Shown: positions 24,592 to 38,200 of the stretch, piece after piece
Position numbering within the stretch: position 1 is the first letter of the stretch
Layout of the letters: every line of letters starts with the position of its first letter
NCBI RefSeq assembly: GCF_963576545.1
Contig: NW_026870438.1
Location: forward strand, 682,001 to 746,000
DNA: 64,000 nucleotides
Direction: 5' to 3'
Source of the DNA: Limanda limanda
Taxonomy: Eukaryota > Chordata > Actinopteri > Pleuronectiformes > Pleuronectidae
Program-made: the position numbers and the translations under genes
Notes under the pieces: generated by a model
What the model saw: the letters and a program-made list of their open reading frames with translations, nothing else
Database searches by the model: none
What the model was told of the DNA's origin: nothing

Positions 24592-25541
24592 GATATTCTT
24601 GAATAACTTTTTTTGTGAAGGTCGGAGAGACTTGGAAAGTGGTTGCATCTGGACTAATTTGGGTCCTGCGGATCGATTGGTACCATCCCCGAGCTTGTAC
24701 GACCTTCGGAAGAGGTCGACCGACGAAATTCCCCCAAATCTGAGGAGATATTCTTGAATAACTTTTTTTGTGAAGGTCGGAGAGACTTGCAAGTAGGCTC
24801 TACCCCCACTAAATGGGGTTGCGCGCATCGATCGGTACCATTCTTGAGCTTCTCCGACTTTCGGAAGGGTTAGGGTTAGGGATGAAAGCACATAGGAGAA
24901 AGAGATATTCTTGAATAACTTTTTTTGTGAAGGTCGGAGAGACTTGGAAAGTGGTTGCATCTGGACTAATTTGGGTCCTGCGGATCGATTGGTACCATCC
25001 CCGAGCTTGTACGACCTTCGGAAGAGGTCGACCGACGAAATTCCCCCAAATCTGAGGAGATATTCTTGAATAACTTTTTTTGTGAAGGTCGGAGAGACTT
25101 GCAAGTAGGCTCTACCCCCACTAAATGGGGTTGCGCGCATCGATCGGTACCATCCTTGAGCTTCTCCGACTTTCGGAAGGGTTAGGGTTAGGGTTAGGGA
25201 TGAAAGCACATAGGAGAAAGAGATATTCTTGAATAACTTTTTTTGTGAAGGTCGGAGAGACTTGCAAGTAGGCTCTACCCCCACTAAATGGGGTAGCGCG
25301 CATCGATCGGTACCATCCTTGAGCTTCTCCGACTTTCGGAAGGGTTAGGGTTAGGGTTAGGGATGAAAGCACATAGGAGAAAGAGATATTCTTGAATAAC
25401 TTTTTTTGTGAAGGTCGGAGAGACTTGCAAGTAGGCTCTACCCCCACTAAATGGGGTAGCGCGCATCGATCGGTACCATCCTTGAGCTTCTCCGACTTTC
25501 GGAAGGGTTAGGGTTAGGGATGAAAGCACATAGGAGAAAGA

Positions 25542-28500
25542 GATATTCTTGAATAACTTTTTTTGTGAAGGTCGGAGAGACTTGCAAGTAGGCTCTACCC
25601 CCACTAAATGGGGTAGCGCGCATCGATCGGTACCATCCTTGAGCTTCTCCGACTTTCGGAAGGGTTAGGGTTAGGGTTAGGGATGAAAGCACATAGGAGA
25701 AAGAGATATTCTTGAATAACTTTTTTTGTGAAGGTCGGAGAGACTTGCAAGTAGGCTCTACCCCCACTAAATGGGGTAGCGCGCATCGATCGGTACCATC
25801 CTTGAGCTTCTCCGACTTTCGGAAGGGTTAGGGTTAGGGTTAGGGATGAAAGCACATAGGAGAAAGAGATATTCTTGAATAACTTTTTTTGTGAAGGTCG
25901 GAGAGACTTGGAAAGTGGTTGCATCTGGACTAATTTGGGTCCTGCGGATCGATTGGTACCATCCCCGAGCTTGTACGACCTTCGGAAGAGGTCGACCGAC
26001 GAAATTCCCCCAAATCTGAGGAGATATTCTTGAATAACTTTTTTTGTGAAGGTCGGAGAGACTTGCAAGTAGGCTCTACCCCCACTAAATGGGGTAGCGC
26101 GCATCGATCGGTACCATCCTTGAGCTTCTCCGACTTTCGGAAGGGTTAGGGTTAGGGTTAGGGATGAAAGCACATAGGAGGAAGAGATATTCTTGAATAA
26201 CTTTTTTTGTGAAGGTCGGAGAGACTTGGAAAGTGGTTGCATCTGGACTAATTTGGGTCCTGCAGATCGATTGGTACCATCCCCGAGCTTGTACGACCTT
26301 CGAAAGAGGTCGACCGACGAAATTCCCCCAAATCTGAGGAGATATTCTTGAATAACTTTTTTTGTGAAGGTCGGAGAGACTTGCAAGTAGGCTCTACCCC
26401 CACTAAATGGGGTTGCGCGCATCGATCGGTACCATCCTTGAGCTTCTCCGACTTTCGGAAGGGTTAGGGTTAGGGTTAGGGATGAAAGCACATAGGAGAA
26501 AGAGATATTCTTGAATAACTTTTTTTGTGAAGGTCGGAGAGACTTGCAAGTAGGCTCTACCCCCACTAAATGGGGTAGCGCGCATCGATCGGTACCATCC
26601 TTGAGCTTCTCCGACTTTCGGAAGGGTTAGGGTTAGGGTTAGGGATGAAAGCACATAGGAGAAAGAGATATTCTTGAATAACTTTTTTTGTGAAGGTCGG
26701 AGAGACTTGCAAGTAGGCTCTACCCCCACTAAATGGGGTAGCGCGCATCGATCAGTACCATCCTTGAGCTTCTCCGACTTTCGGAAGGGTTAGGGTTAGG
26801 GTTAGGGATGAAAGCACATAGGAGAAAGAGATATTCTTGAATAACTTTTTTTGTGAAGGTCGGAGAGACTTGGAAAGTGGTTGCATCTGGACTAATTTGG
26901 GTCCTGCGGATCGATTGGTACCATCCCCGAGCTTGTACGACCTTCGGAAGAGGTCGACCGACGAAATTCCCCCAAATCTGAGGAGATATTCTTGAATAAC
27001 TTTTTTTGTGAAGGTCGGAGAGACTTGCAAGTAGGCTCTACCCCCACTAAATGGGGTTGCGCGCATCGATCGGTACCATCCTTGAGCTTCTCCGACTTTC
27101 GGAAGGGTTAGGGTTAGGGTTAGGGATGAAAGCACATAGGAGAAAGAGATATTCTTGAATAACTTTTTTTGTGAAGGTCGGAGAGACTTGCAAGTAGGCT
27201 TTACCCCCACTAAATGGGGAAGCGCGCATCGATCGGTACCATCCTTGAGCTTCTCCGACTTTCGGAAGGGTTAGGGTTAGGGTTAGGGATGAAAGCACAT
27301 AGGAGGAAGAGATATTCTTGAATAACTTTTTTTGTGAAGGTCGGAGAGACTTGGAAAGTGGTTGCATCTGGACTAATTTGGGTCCTGCGGATCGATTGGT
27401 ACCATCCCCGAGCTTGTACGACCTTCGAAAGAGGTCGACCGACGAAATTCCCCCAAATCTGAGGAGATATTCTTGAATAACTTTTTTTGTGAAGGTCGGA
27501 GAGACTTGCAAGTAGGCTCTACCCCCACTAAATGGGGTTGCGCGCATCGATCGGTACCATCCTTGAGCTTCTCCGACTTTCGGAAGGGTTAGGGTTAGGG
27601 ATGAAAGCACATAGGAGAAAGAGATATTCTTGAATAACTTTTTTTGTGAAGGTCGGAGAGACTTGCAAGTAGGCTCTACCCCCACTAAATGGGGTAGCGC
27701 GCATCGATCGGTACCATCCTTGAGCTTCTCCGACTTTCGGAAGGGTTAGGGTTAGGGTTAGGGATGAAAGCACATAGGAGAAAGAGATATTCTTGAATAA
27801 CTTTTTTTGTGAAGGTCGGAGAGACTTGCAAGTAGGCTCTACCCCCACTAAATGGGGTAGCGCGCATCGATCAGTACCATCCTTGAGCTTCTCCGACTTT
27901 CGGAAGGGTTAGGGTTAGGGTTAGGGATGAAAGCACATAGGAGAAAGAGATATTCTTGAATAACTTTTTTTGTGAAGGTCGGAGAGACTTGCAAGTAGGC
28001 TCTACCCCCACTAAATGGGGTAGCGCGCATCGATCGGTACCATCCTTGAGCTTCTCCGACTTTCGGAAGGGTTAGGGTTAGGGTTAGGGATGAAAGCACA
28101 TAGGAGAAAGAGATATTCTTGAATAACTTTTTTTGTGAAGGTCGGAGAGACTTGCAAGTAGGCTCTACCCCCACTAAATGGGGTAGCGCGCATCGATCGG
28201 TACCATCCTTGAGCTTCTCCGACTTTCGGAAGGGTTAGGGTTAGGGTTAGGGATGAAAGCACATAGGAGAAAGAGATATTCTTGAATAACTTTTTTTGTG
28301 AAGGTCGGAGAGACTTGGAAAGTGGTTGCATCTGGAATAATTTGGGTCCTGCGGATCGATTGGTACCATCCCCGAGCTTGTACGACCTTCGGAAGAGGTC
28401 GACCGACGAAATTCCCCCAAATCTGAGGAGATATTCTTGAATAACTTTTTTTTTGAAGGTCGGAGAGACTTGCAAGTAGGCTCTACCCCCACTAAATGGG

Positions 28501-28755
28501 GTAGCGCGCATCGATCGGTACCATCCTTGAGCTTCTCCGACTTTCGGAAGGGTTAGGGTTAGGGTTAGGGATGAAAGCACATAGGAGAAAGAGATATTCT
28601 TGAATAACTTTTTTTGTGAAGGTCGGAGAGACTTGCAAGTAGGCTCTACCCCCACTAAATGGGGTAGCGCGCATCGATCGGTACCATCCTTGAGCTTCTC
28701 CGACTTTCGGAAGGGTTAGGGTTAGGGTTAGGGATGAAAGCACATAGGAGAAAGA
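25542..28755. repeat. Higher-order repeat H, copy 3
   Basis: Matches copy 2 unit for unit at a constant 4164-bp offset, including the diagnostic unit at 27148 and the GGAATAATTTG B at 28275. Homology to copy 2 continues through the A at 28911-29067 and then breaks at the chimeric unit. Confidence 0.86.
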
Positions 28756-29067
28756 GATATTCTTGAATAACTTTTTTTGTGAAGGTCGGAGAGACTTGGA
28801 AAGTGGTTGCATCTGGACTAATTTGGGTCCTGCGGATCGATTGGTACCATCCCCGAGCTTGTACGACCTTCGGAAGAGGTCGACCGACGAAATTCCCCCA
28901 AATCTGAGGAGATATTCTTGAATAACTTTTTTTGTGAAGGTCGGAGAGACTTGCAAGTAGGCTCTACCCCCACTAAATGGGGTTGCGCGCATCGATCGGT
29001 ACCATTCTTGAGCTTCTCCGACTTTCGGAAGGGTTAGGGTTAGGGATGAAAGCACATAGGAGAAAGA

Positions 29068-29222
29068 GATATTCTTGAATAACTTTTTTTGTGAAGGTCG
29101 GAGAGACTTGCAAGTAGGCTCTACCCCCACTAAATGGGGTAGCGCGCATCGATCGGTACCATCCCCGAGCTTGTACGACCTTCGGAAGAGGTCGACCGAC
29201 GAAATTCCCCCAAATCTGAGGA
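29068..29222. repeat. Chimeric A/B monomer (155 bp)
   Basis: The 5' part is A-type (CAAGTAGGCTC, CTAAATGGGGTAG, GATCGG). The 3' part is B-type (ATCCCCGAGC, GTCGAC, tail ending CTGAGGA). The last A-specific base is C at 29154 and the first B-specific base is C at 29165, so the switch lies in GGTACCATCC, which A and B share at the same unit offset. The unit has B length and sits where a B is expected. It has no TTAGGG. Recombination or gene conversion between an A and a B explains it. Confidence 0.93.
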
Positions 29223-32200
29223 GATATTCTTGAATAACTTTTTTTGTGAAGGTCGGAGAGACTTGCAAGTAGGCTCTACCCCCACTAAATGGGGTAGCGC
29301 GCATCGATCGGTACCATCCTTGAGCTTCTCCGACTTTCGGAAGGGTTAGGGTTAGGGTTAGGGATGAAAGCACATAGGAGAAAGAGATATTCTTGAATAA
29401 CTTTTTTTGTGAAGGTCGGAGAGACTTGAAAAGTGGTTGCATCTGGACTAATTTGGGTCCTGCGGATCGATTGGTACCATCCCCGAGCTTGTACGACCTT
29501 CGGAAGAGGTCGACCGACGAAATTCCCCCAAATCTGAGGAGATATTCTTGAATAACTTTTTTTGTGAAGGTCGGAGAGACTTGCAAGTAGGCTCTACCCC
29601 CACTAAATGGGGTAGCACGCATCGATCGGTACCATCCTTGAGCTTCTCCGACTTTCGGAAGGGTTAGGGTTAGGGTTAGGGATGAAAGCACATAGGAGAA
29701 AGAGATATTCTTGAATAACTTTTTTTGTGAAGGTCGGAGAGACTTGCAAGTAGGCTCTACCCCCACTAAATGGGGTAGCGCGCATCGATCGGTACCATCC
29801 TTGAGCTTCTCCGACTTTCGGAAGGGTTAGGGTTAGGGTTAGGGATGAAAGCACATAGGAGAAAGAGATATTCTTGAATAACTTTTTTTGTGAAGGTCGG
29901 AGAGACTTGGAAAGTGGTTGCATCTGGACTAATTTGGGTCCTGCGGATCGATTGGTACCATCCCCGAGCTTGTACGACCTTCGGAAGAGGTCGACCGACG
30001 AAATTCCCCCAAATCTGAGGAGATATTCTTGAATAACTTTTTTTGTGAAGGTCGGAGAGACTTGCAAGTAGGCTCTACCCCCACTAAATGGGGTTGCGCG
30101 CATCGATCAGTACCATCCTTGAGCTTCTCCGACTTTCGGAAGGGTTAGGGTTAGGGTTAGGGATGAAAGCACATAGGAGAAAGAGATATTCTTGAATAAC
30201 TTTTTTTGTGAAGGTCGGAGAGACTTGCAAGTAGGCTCTACCCCCACTAAATGGGGTAACGCGCATCGATCGGTACCATCCTTGAGCTTTTCCGACTTTC
30301 GGAAGGGTTAGGGTTAGGGTTAGGGATGAAAGCACATAGGAGAAAGAGATATTCTTGAATAACTTTTTTTGTGAAGGTCGGAGAGACTTGCAAGTAGGCT
30401 CTACCCCCACTAAATGGGGTAGCGCGCATCGATCGGTACCATCCTTGAGCTTCTCCGACTTTCGGAAGGGTTAGGGTTAGGGTTAGGGATGAAAGCACAT
30501 AGGAGAAAGAGATATTCTTGAATAACTTTTTTTGTGAAGGTCGGAGAGACTTGGAAAGTGGTTGCATCTGGACTAATTTGGGTCCTGCGGATCGATTGGT
30601 ACCATCCCCGAGCTTGTACGACCTTCGGAAGAGGTCGACCGACGAAATTCCCCCAAATCTGAGGAGATATTCTTGAATAACTTTTTTTGTGAAGGTCGGA
30701 GAGACTTGCAGGTAGGCTCTACCCCCACTAAATGGGGTAGCGCGCATCGATCGGTACCATCCTTGAGCTTCTCCGACTTTCGGAAGGGTTAGGGTTAGGG
30801 TTAGGGATGAAAGCACATAGGAGAAAGAGATATTCTTGAATAACTTTTTTTGTGAAGGTCGGAGAGACTTGCAAGTAGGCTTTACCCCCACTAAATGGGG
30901 TAGCGCGCATCGATCGGTACCATCCTTGAGCTTCTCCGACTTTCGGAAGGGTTAGGGTTAGGGTTAGGGATGAAAGCACATAGGAGAAAGAGATATTCTT
31001 GAATAACTTTTTTTGTGAAGGTCGGAGAGACTTGCAAGTAGGCTCTACCCCCACTAAATGGGGTAGCGCGCATCGATCGGTACCATCCTTGAGCTTCTCC
31101 GACTTTCGGAAGGGTTAGGGTTAGGGTTAGGGATGAAAGCACATAGGAGAAAGAGATATTCTTGAATAACTTTTTTTGTGAAGGTCGGAGAGACTTGGAA
31201 AGTGGTTGCATCTGGACTAATTTGGGTCCTGCGGATCGATTGGTACCATCCCCGAGCTTGTACGACCTTCGGAAGAGGTCGACCGACGAAATTCCCCCAA
31301 ATCTGAGGAGATATTCTTGAATAACTTTTTTTGTGAAGGTCGGAGAGACTTGCAAGTAGGCTCTACCCCCACTAAATGGGGTAGCGCGCATCGATCGGTA
31401 CCATCCTTGAGCTTCTCCGACTTTCGGAAGGGTTAGGGTTAGGGTTAGGGATGAAAGCACATAGGAGAAAGAGATATTCTTGAATAACTTTTTTTGTGAA
31501 GGTCGGAGAGACTTGAAAAGTGGTTGCATCTGGACTAATTTGGGTCCTGCGGATCGATTGGTACCATCCCCGAGCTTGTACGACCTTCGGAAGAGGTCGA
31601 CCGACGAAATTCCCCCAAATCTGAGGAGATATTCTTGAATAACTTTTTTTGTGAAGGTCGGAGAGACTTGCAAGTAGGCTCTACCCCCACTAAATGGGGT
31701 TGCGCGCATCGATCGGTACCATCCTTGAGCTTCTCCGACTTTCGGAAGGGTTAGGGTTAGGGTTAGGGATGAAAGCACATAGGAGAAAGAGATATTCTTG
31801 AATAACTTTTTTTGTGAAGGTCGGAGAGACTTGCAAGTAGGCTCTACTCCCACTAAATGGGGTAGCGCGCATCGATCGGTACCATCCTTGAGCTTCTCCG
31901 ACTTTCGGAAGGGTTAGGGTTAGGGTTAGGGATGAAAGCACATAGGAGAAAGAGATATTCTTGAATAACTTTTTTTGTGAAGGTCGGAGAGACTTGCAAG
32001 TAGGCTCTACCCCCACTAAATGGGGTAGCGCGCATCGATCGGTACCATCCTTGAGCTTCTCCGACTTTCGGAAGGGTTAGGGTTAGGGTTAGGGATGAAA
32101 GCACATAGGAGAAAGAGATATTCTTGAATAACTTTTTTTGTGAAGGTCGGAGAGACTTGAAAAGTGGTTGCATCTGGACTAATTTGGGTCCTGCGGATCG

Positions 32201-35200
32201 ATTGGTACCATCCCCGAGCTTGTACGACCTTCGGAAGAGGTCGACCGACGAAATTCCCCCAAATCTGAGGAGATATTCTTGAATAACTTTTTTTGTGAAG
32301 GTCGGAGAGACTTGCAAGTAGGCTCTACCCCCACTAAATGGGGTTGCGCGCATCGATCGGTACCATCCTTGAGCTTCTCCGACTTTCGGAAGGGTTAGGG
32401 TTAGGGTTAGGGATGAAAGCACATAGGAGAAAGAGATATTCTTGAATAACTTTTTTTGTGAAGGTCGGAGAGACTTGCAAGTAGGCTCTACCCCCACTAA
32501 ATGGGGTAGCGCGCATCGATCGGTACCATCCTTGAGCTTCTCCGACTTTCGGAAGGGTTAGGGTTAGGGTTAGGGATGAAAGCACATAGGAGAAAGAGAT
32601 ATTCTTGAATAACTTTTTTTGTGAAGGTCGGAGAGACTTGGAAAGTGGTTGCATCTGGACTAATTTGGGTCCTGCGGATCGATTGGTACCATCCCCGAGC
32701 TTGTACGACCTTCGGAAGAGGTCGACCGACGAAATTCCCCCAAATCTGAGGAGATATTCTTGAATAACTTTTTTTGTGAAGGTCGGAGAGACTTGCAAGT
32801 AGGCTCTACCCCCACTAAATAGGGTTGCGCGCATCGATCAGTACCATCCTTGAGCTTCTCCGACTTTCGGAAGGGTTAGGGTTAGGGTTAGGGATGAAAG
32901 CACATAGGAGAAAGAGATATTCTTGAATAACTTTTTTTGTGAAGGTCGGAGAGACTTGCAAGTAGGCTCTACCCCCACTAAATGGGGTAACGCACATCGA
33001 TCGGTACCATCCTTGAGCTTCTCCGACTTTCGGAAGGGTTAGGGTTAGGGTTAGGGATGAAAGCACATAGGAGAAAGAGATATTCTTGAATAACTTTTTT
33101 TGTGAAGGTCGGAGAGACTTGCAAGTAGGCTCTACCCCCACTAAATGGGGTAGCACGCATCGATCGGTACCATCCTTGAGCTTCTCCGACTTTCGGAAGG
33201 GTTAGGGTTAGGGTTAGGGATGAAAGCACATAGGAGAAAGAGATATTCTTGAATAACTTTTTTTGTGAAGGTCGGAGAGACTTGGAAAGTGGTTGCATCT
33301 GGACTAATTTGGGTCCTGCGGATCGATTGGTACCATCCCCGAGCTTGTACGACCTTTGGAAGAGGTCGACCGACGAAATTCCCCCAAATCTGAGGAGATA
33401 TTCTTGAATAACTTTTTTTGTGAAGGTCGGAGAGACTTGCAGGTAGGCTCTACCCCCACTAAATGGGGTAGCGCGCATCGATCGGTACCATCCTTGAGCT
33501 TCTCCGACTTTCGGAAGGGTTAGGGTTAGGGTTAGGGATGAAAGCACATAGGAGAAAGAGATATTCTTGAATAACTTTTTTTGTGAAGGTCGGAGAGACT
33601 TGCAAGTAGGCTCTACCCCCACTAAATGGGGTAGCGCGCATCGATCGGTACCATCCTTGAGCTTCTCCGACTTTCGGAAGGGTTAGGGTTAGGGTTAGGG
33701 ATGAAAGCACATAGGAGAAAGAGATATTCTTGAATAACTTTTTTTGTGAAGGTCGGAGAGACTTGGAAAGTGGTTGCATCTGGACTAATTTGGGTCCTGC
33801 GGATCGATTGGTACCATCCCCGAGCTTGTACGACCTTCGGAAGAGGTCGACCGACGAAATTCCCCCAAATCTGAGGAGATATTCTTGAATAACTTTTTTT
33901 GTGAAGGTCGGAGAGACTTGCAGGTAGGCTCTACCCCCACTAAATGGGGTAGCGCGCATCGATCGGTACCATCCTTGAGCTTTTCCGACTTTCGGAAGGG
34001 TTAGGGTTAGGGTTAGGGATGAAAGCACATAGGAGAAAGAGATATTCTTGAATAACTTTTTTTGTGAAGGTCGGAGAGACTTGCAAGTAGGCTCTACCCC
34101 CACTAAATGGGGTAGCGCGCATCGATCGGTACCATCCTTGAGCTTCTCCGACTTTCGGAAGGGTTAGGGTTAGGGTTAGGGATGAAAGCACATAGGAGAA
34201 AGAGATATTCTTGAATAACTTTTTTTGTGAAGGTCGGAGAGACTTGGAAAGTGGTTGCATCTGGACTAATTTGGGTCCTGCGGATCGATTGGTACCATCC
34301 CCGAGCTTGTACGACCTTCGGAAGAGGTCGACCGACGAAATTCCCCCAAATCTGAGGAGATATTCTTGAATAACTTTTTTTGTGAAGGTCGGAGAGACTT
34401 GCAAGTAGGCTCTACCCCCACTAAATGGGGTAGCGTGCATCGATCGGTACCATCCTTGAGCTTCTCCGACTTTCGGAAGGGTTAGGGTTAGGGTTAGGGA
34501 TGAAAGCACATAGGAGAAAGAGATATTCTTGAATAACTTTTTTTGTGAAGGTCGGAGAGACTTGCAAGTAGGCTCTACCCCCACTAAATGGGGTAGCGCG
34601 CATCGATCGGTACCATCCTTGAGCTTCTCCGACTTTCGGAAGGGTTAGGGTTAGGGTTAGGGATGAAAGCACATAGGAGAAAGAGATATTCTTGAATAAC
34701 TTTTTTTGTGAAGGTCGGAGAGACTTGGAAAGTGGTTGCATCTGGACTAATTTGGGTCCTGCGGATCGATTGGTACCATCCCCGAGCTTGTACGACCTTC
34801 GGAAGAGGTCGACCGACGAAATTCCCCCAAATCTGAGGAGATATTCTTGAATAACTTTTTTTGTGAAGGTCGGAGAGACTTGCAAGTAGGCTCTACCCCC
34901 ACTAAATGGGGTAGCGCGCATCGATCGGTACCATCCTTGAGCTTCTCCGACTTTCGGAAGGGTTAGGGTTAGGGATGAAAGCACATAGGAGAAAGAGATA
35001 TTCTTGAATAACTTTTTTTGTGAAGGTCGGAGAGACTTGCAAGTAGGCTCTACCCCCACTAAATGGGGTAGTGCGCATCGAACGGTACCATCCTTGAGCT
35101 TCTCCGACTTTCGGAAGGGTTAGGGTTAGGGTTAGGGATGAAAGCACATAGGAGAAAGAGATATTCTTGAATAACTTTTTTTGTGAAGGTCGGAGAGACT

Positions 35201-36276
35201 TGGAAAGTGGTTGCATCTGGACTAATTTGGGTCCTGCGGATCGATTGGTACCATCCCCGAGCTTGTACGACCTTCGGAAGAGGTCGACCGACGAAATTCC
35301 CCCAAATCTGAGGAGATATTCTTGAATAACTTTTTTTGTGAAGGTAGGAGAGACTTGCAAGTAGGCTCTACCCCCACTAAATGGGGTAGCGCGCATCGAT
35401 CGGTACCATCCTTGAGCTTCTCCGACTTTCGGAAGGGTTAGGGTTAGGGTTAGGGATGAAAGCACATAGGAGAAAGAGATATTCTTGAATAACTTTTTTT
35501 GTGAAGGTCGGAGAGACTTGCAAGTAGGCTCTACCCCCACTAAATGGGGTAGCGCGCATCGATCGGTACCATCCTTGAGCTTCTCCGACTTTCGGAAGGG
35601 TTAGGGTTAGGGTTAGGGATGAAAGCACATAGGAGAAAGAGATATTCTTGAATAACTTTTTTTGTGAAGGTCGGAGAGACTTGAAAAGTGGTTGCATCTG
35701 GACTAATTTGGGTCCTGCGGATCGATTGGTACCATCCCCGAGCTTGTACGACCTTCGGAAGAGGTTGACCGACGAAATTCCCCCAAATCTGAGGAGATAT
35801 TCTTGAATAACTTTTTTTGTGAAGGTCGGAGAGACTTGCAAGTAGGCTCTACCCCCACTAAATGGGGTTGCGCGCATCGATCGGTACCATCCTTGAGCTT
35901 CTCCGACTTTCGGAAGGGTTAGGGTTAGGGTTAGGGATGAAAGCACATAGGAGAAAGAGATATTCTTGAATAACTTTTTTTGTGAAGGTCGGAGAGACTT
36001 GCAAGTAGGCTGTACCCCCACTAAATGGGGTAGCGCGCATCGATCGGTACCATCCTTGAGCTTCTCCGACTTTCGGAAGGGTTAGGGTTAGGGTTAGGGA
36101 TGAAAGCACATAGGAGAAAGAGATATTCTTGAATAACTTTTTTTGTGAAGGTCGGAGAGACTTGAAAAGTGGTTGCATCTGGACTAATTTGGGTCCTGCG
36201 GATCGATTGGTACCATCCCCGAGCTTGTACGACCTTCGGAAGAGGTCGACCGACGAAATTCCCCCAAATCTGAGGA
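29223..36276. repeat. Array segment 5: A2B trimer-dominated higher-order repeat
   Basis: A-run lengths are 1,2,3,3,1,3,2,3,2,2,2,2,2,2. B units start at 29386, 29867, 30511, 31155, 31473, 32117, 32598, 33242, 33723, 34204, 34685, 35160, 35641 and 36122. From 33397 to 36276 six consecutive A2B units give a regular 481-bp period (one is 475 bp because of a short A at 34840). Several point variants are private to single units here, such as GTGCGCATCGAACGG near 35071. Confidence 0.9.
33397..36276. repeat. Regular A2B block: six 481-bp units
   Basis: Six A-A-B trimers in a row, 2880 bp in total, equal to 6 x 481 minus one missing hexamer. Units begin at 33397, 33878, 34359, 34840, 35315 and 35796. 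This is the most regular trimer stretch in the window. Confidence 0.9.
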
Positions 36277-38031
36277 GATATTCTTGAATAACTTTTTTTG
36301 TGAAGGTCGGAGAGACTTGCAAGTAGGCTGTACCCCCACTAAATGGGGTTGCGCGCATCGATCGGTACCATCCTTGAGCTTCTCCGACTTTCGGAAGGGT
36401 TAGGGTTAGGGTTAGGGATGAAAGCACATAGGAGAAAGAGATATTCTTGAATAACTTTTTTTGTGAAGGTCGGAGAGACTTGCAAGTAGGCTCTACTCCC
36501 ACTAAATGGGGTAGCGCGCATCGATCGGTACCATCCTTGAGCTTCTCCGACTTTCGGAAGGGTTAGGGTTAGGGTTAGGGATGAAAGCACATAGGAGAAA
36601 GAGATATTCTTGAATAACTTTTTTTGTGAAGGTCGGAGAGACTTGCAAGTAGGCTCTACCCCCACTAAATGGGGTAGCGCGCATCCATCGGTACCATCCT
36701 TGAGCTTCTCCGACTTTCGGAAGGGTTAGGGTTAGGGTTAGGGATGAAAGCACATAGGAGAAAGAGATATTCTTGAATAACTTTTTTTGTGAAGGTCGGA
36801 GAGACTTGGAAAGTGGTTGCATCTGGACTAATTTGGGTCCTGCGGATCGATTGGTACCATCCCTGAGCTTGTACGACCTTCGGAAGAGGTCGACCGACGA
36901 AATTCCCCCAAATCTGAGGAGATATTCTTGAATAACTTTTTTTGTGAAGGTCGGAGAGACTTGCAAGTAGGCTCTACCCCCACTAAATGGGGTTGCGCGC
37001 ATCGATCGGTACCATCCTTGAGCTTCTCCGACTTTCGGAAGGGTTAGGGTTAGGGTTAGGGATGAAAGCACATAGGAGAAAGAGATATTCTTGAATAACT
37101 TTTTTTGTGAAGGTCGGAGAGACTTGAAAAGTGGTTGCATCTGGACTAATTTGGGTCCTGCGGATCGATTGGTACCATCCCCGAGCTTGTACGACCTTCG
37201 GAAGAGGTCGACCGACGAAATTCCCCCAAATCTGAGGAGATATTCTTGAATAACTTTTTTTGTGAAGGTCGGAGAGACTTGCAAGTAGGCTCTACCCCCA
37301 CTAAATGGGGTTGCGCGCATCGATCGGTACCATCCTTGAGCTTCTCCGACTTTCGGAAGGGTTAGGGTTAGGGTTAGGGATGAAAGCACATAGGAGAAAG
37401 AGATATTCTTGAATAACTTTTTTTGTGAAGGTCGGAGAGACTTGGAAAGTGGTTGCATCTGGACTAATTTGGGTCCTGCGGATCGATTGGTACCATGCCC
37501 GAGCTTGTACGACCTTCGGAAGAGGTCGACCGACGAAATTCCCCCAAATCTGAGGAGATATTCTTGAATAACTTTTTTTGTGAAGGTCGGAGAGACTTGC
37601 AAGTAGGCTCTACCCCCACTAAATGGGGTAGCGCGCATCGATCGGTACCATCCTTGAGCTTCTCCGACTTTCGGAAGGGTTAGGGTTAGGGATGAAAGCA
37701 CATAGGAGAAAGAGATATTCTTGAATAACTTTTTTTTTAAAGGTCGGAGAGACTTGGAAAGTGGTTGCATCTGGACTAATTTGGGTCCTGCGGATCGATT
37801 GGTACCATCCTCGAGCTTGTACGACCTTCGGAAGAGGTCGACCGACGAAATTCCCCCAAATCTGAGGAGATATTCTTGAATAACTTTTTTTGTGAAGGTC
37901 GGAGAGACTTGCAAGTAGGCTCTACCCCCACTAAATGGGGTTGCGCGCATCGATCGGTACCATCCTTGAGCTTCTCCGACTTTCGGAAGGGTTAGGGTTA
38001 GGGTTAGGGATGAAAGCACATAGGAGAAAGA

Positions 38032-38200
38032 GATATTCTTGAATAACTTTTTTTGTGAAGGTCGGAGAGACTTGCAAGTAGGCTCTACCCCCACTAAATG
38101 GGGTAGCGCGCATCGATCGGTACCATCCTTGAGCTTCTCCGACTTTCGGAAGGGTTAGGGTTAGGGTTAGGGTTAGGGATGAAAGCACATAGGAGAAAGA
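38032..38200. repeat. A unit with four hexamers (169 bp)
   Basis: TTAGGG occurs four times at 38155-38178, the only expansion above three in the window. Its counterpart at 41217 has three hexamers, so the gain is confined to this copy of a duplicated block. Confidence 0.93.

Larger units (their letters stand above)
15105..29222. repeat. Array segment 4: three copies of a ~4.0-4.2 kb higher-order repeat
   Basis: A-run lengths are 5,1,5,2,1,3,2,5,4,4,1,3,2,5,2,1,5,1,3,2,5,2,1. The string 1,3,2,5 recurs three times. B units start at 15908, 16226, 17196, 17677, 17995, 18639, 19120, 20090, 20897, 21704, 22022, 22666, 23147, 24111, 24592, 24904, 25868, 26186, 26830, 27311, 28275 and 28756. The segment ends with the chimeric unit at 29068-29222, which occupies a B position. 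Confidence 0.9.

Noticed and set aside
36502..38094. 530-codon minus-strand open frame, and many similar frames of 106-426 codons across the window
   Set aside because: They recur with monomer periodicity, overlap one another in different frames, use a GTG-type start inside the repeat, and end at the same TAG in A. Their openness follows from the in-frame AB length. No promoter, domain or codon pattern supports coding.
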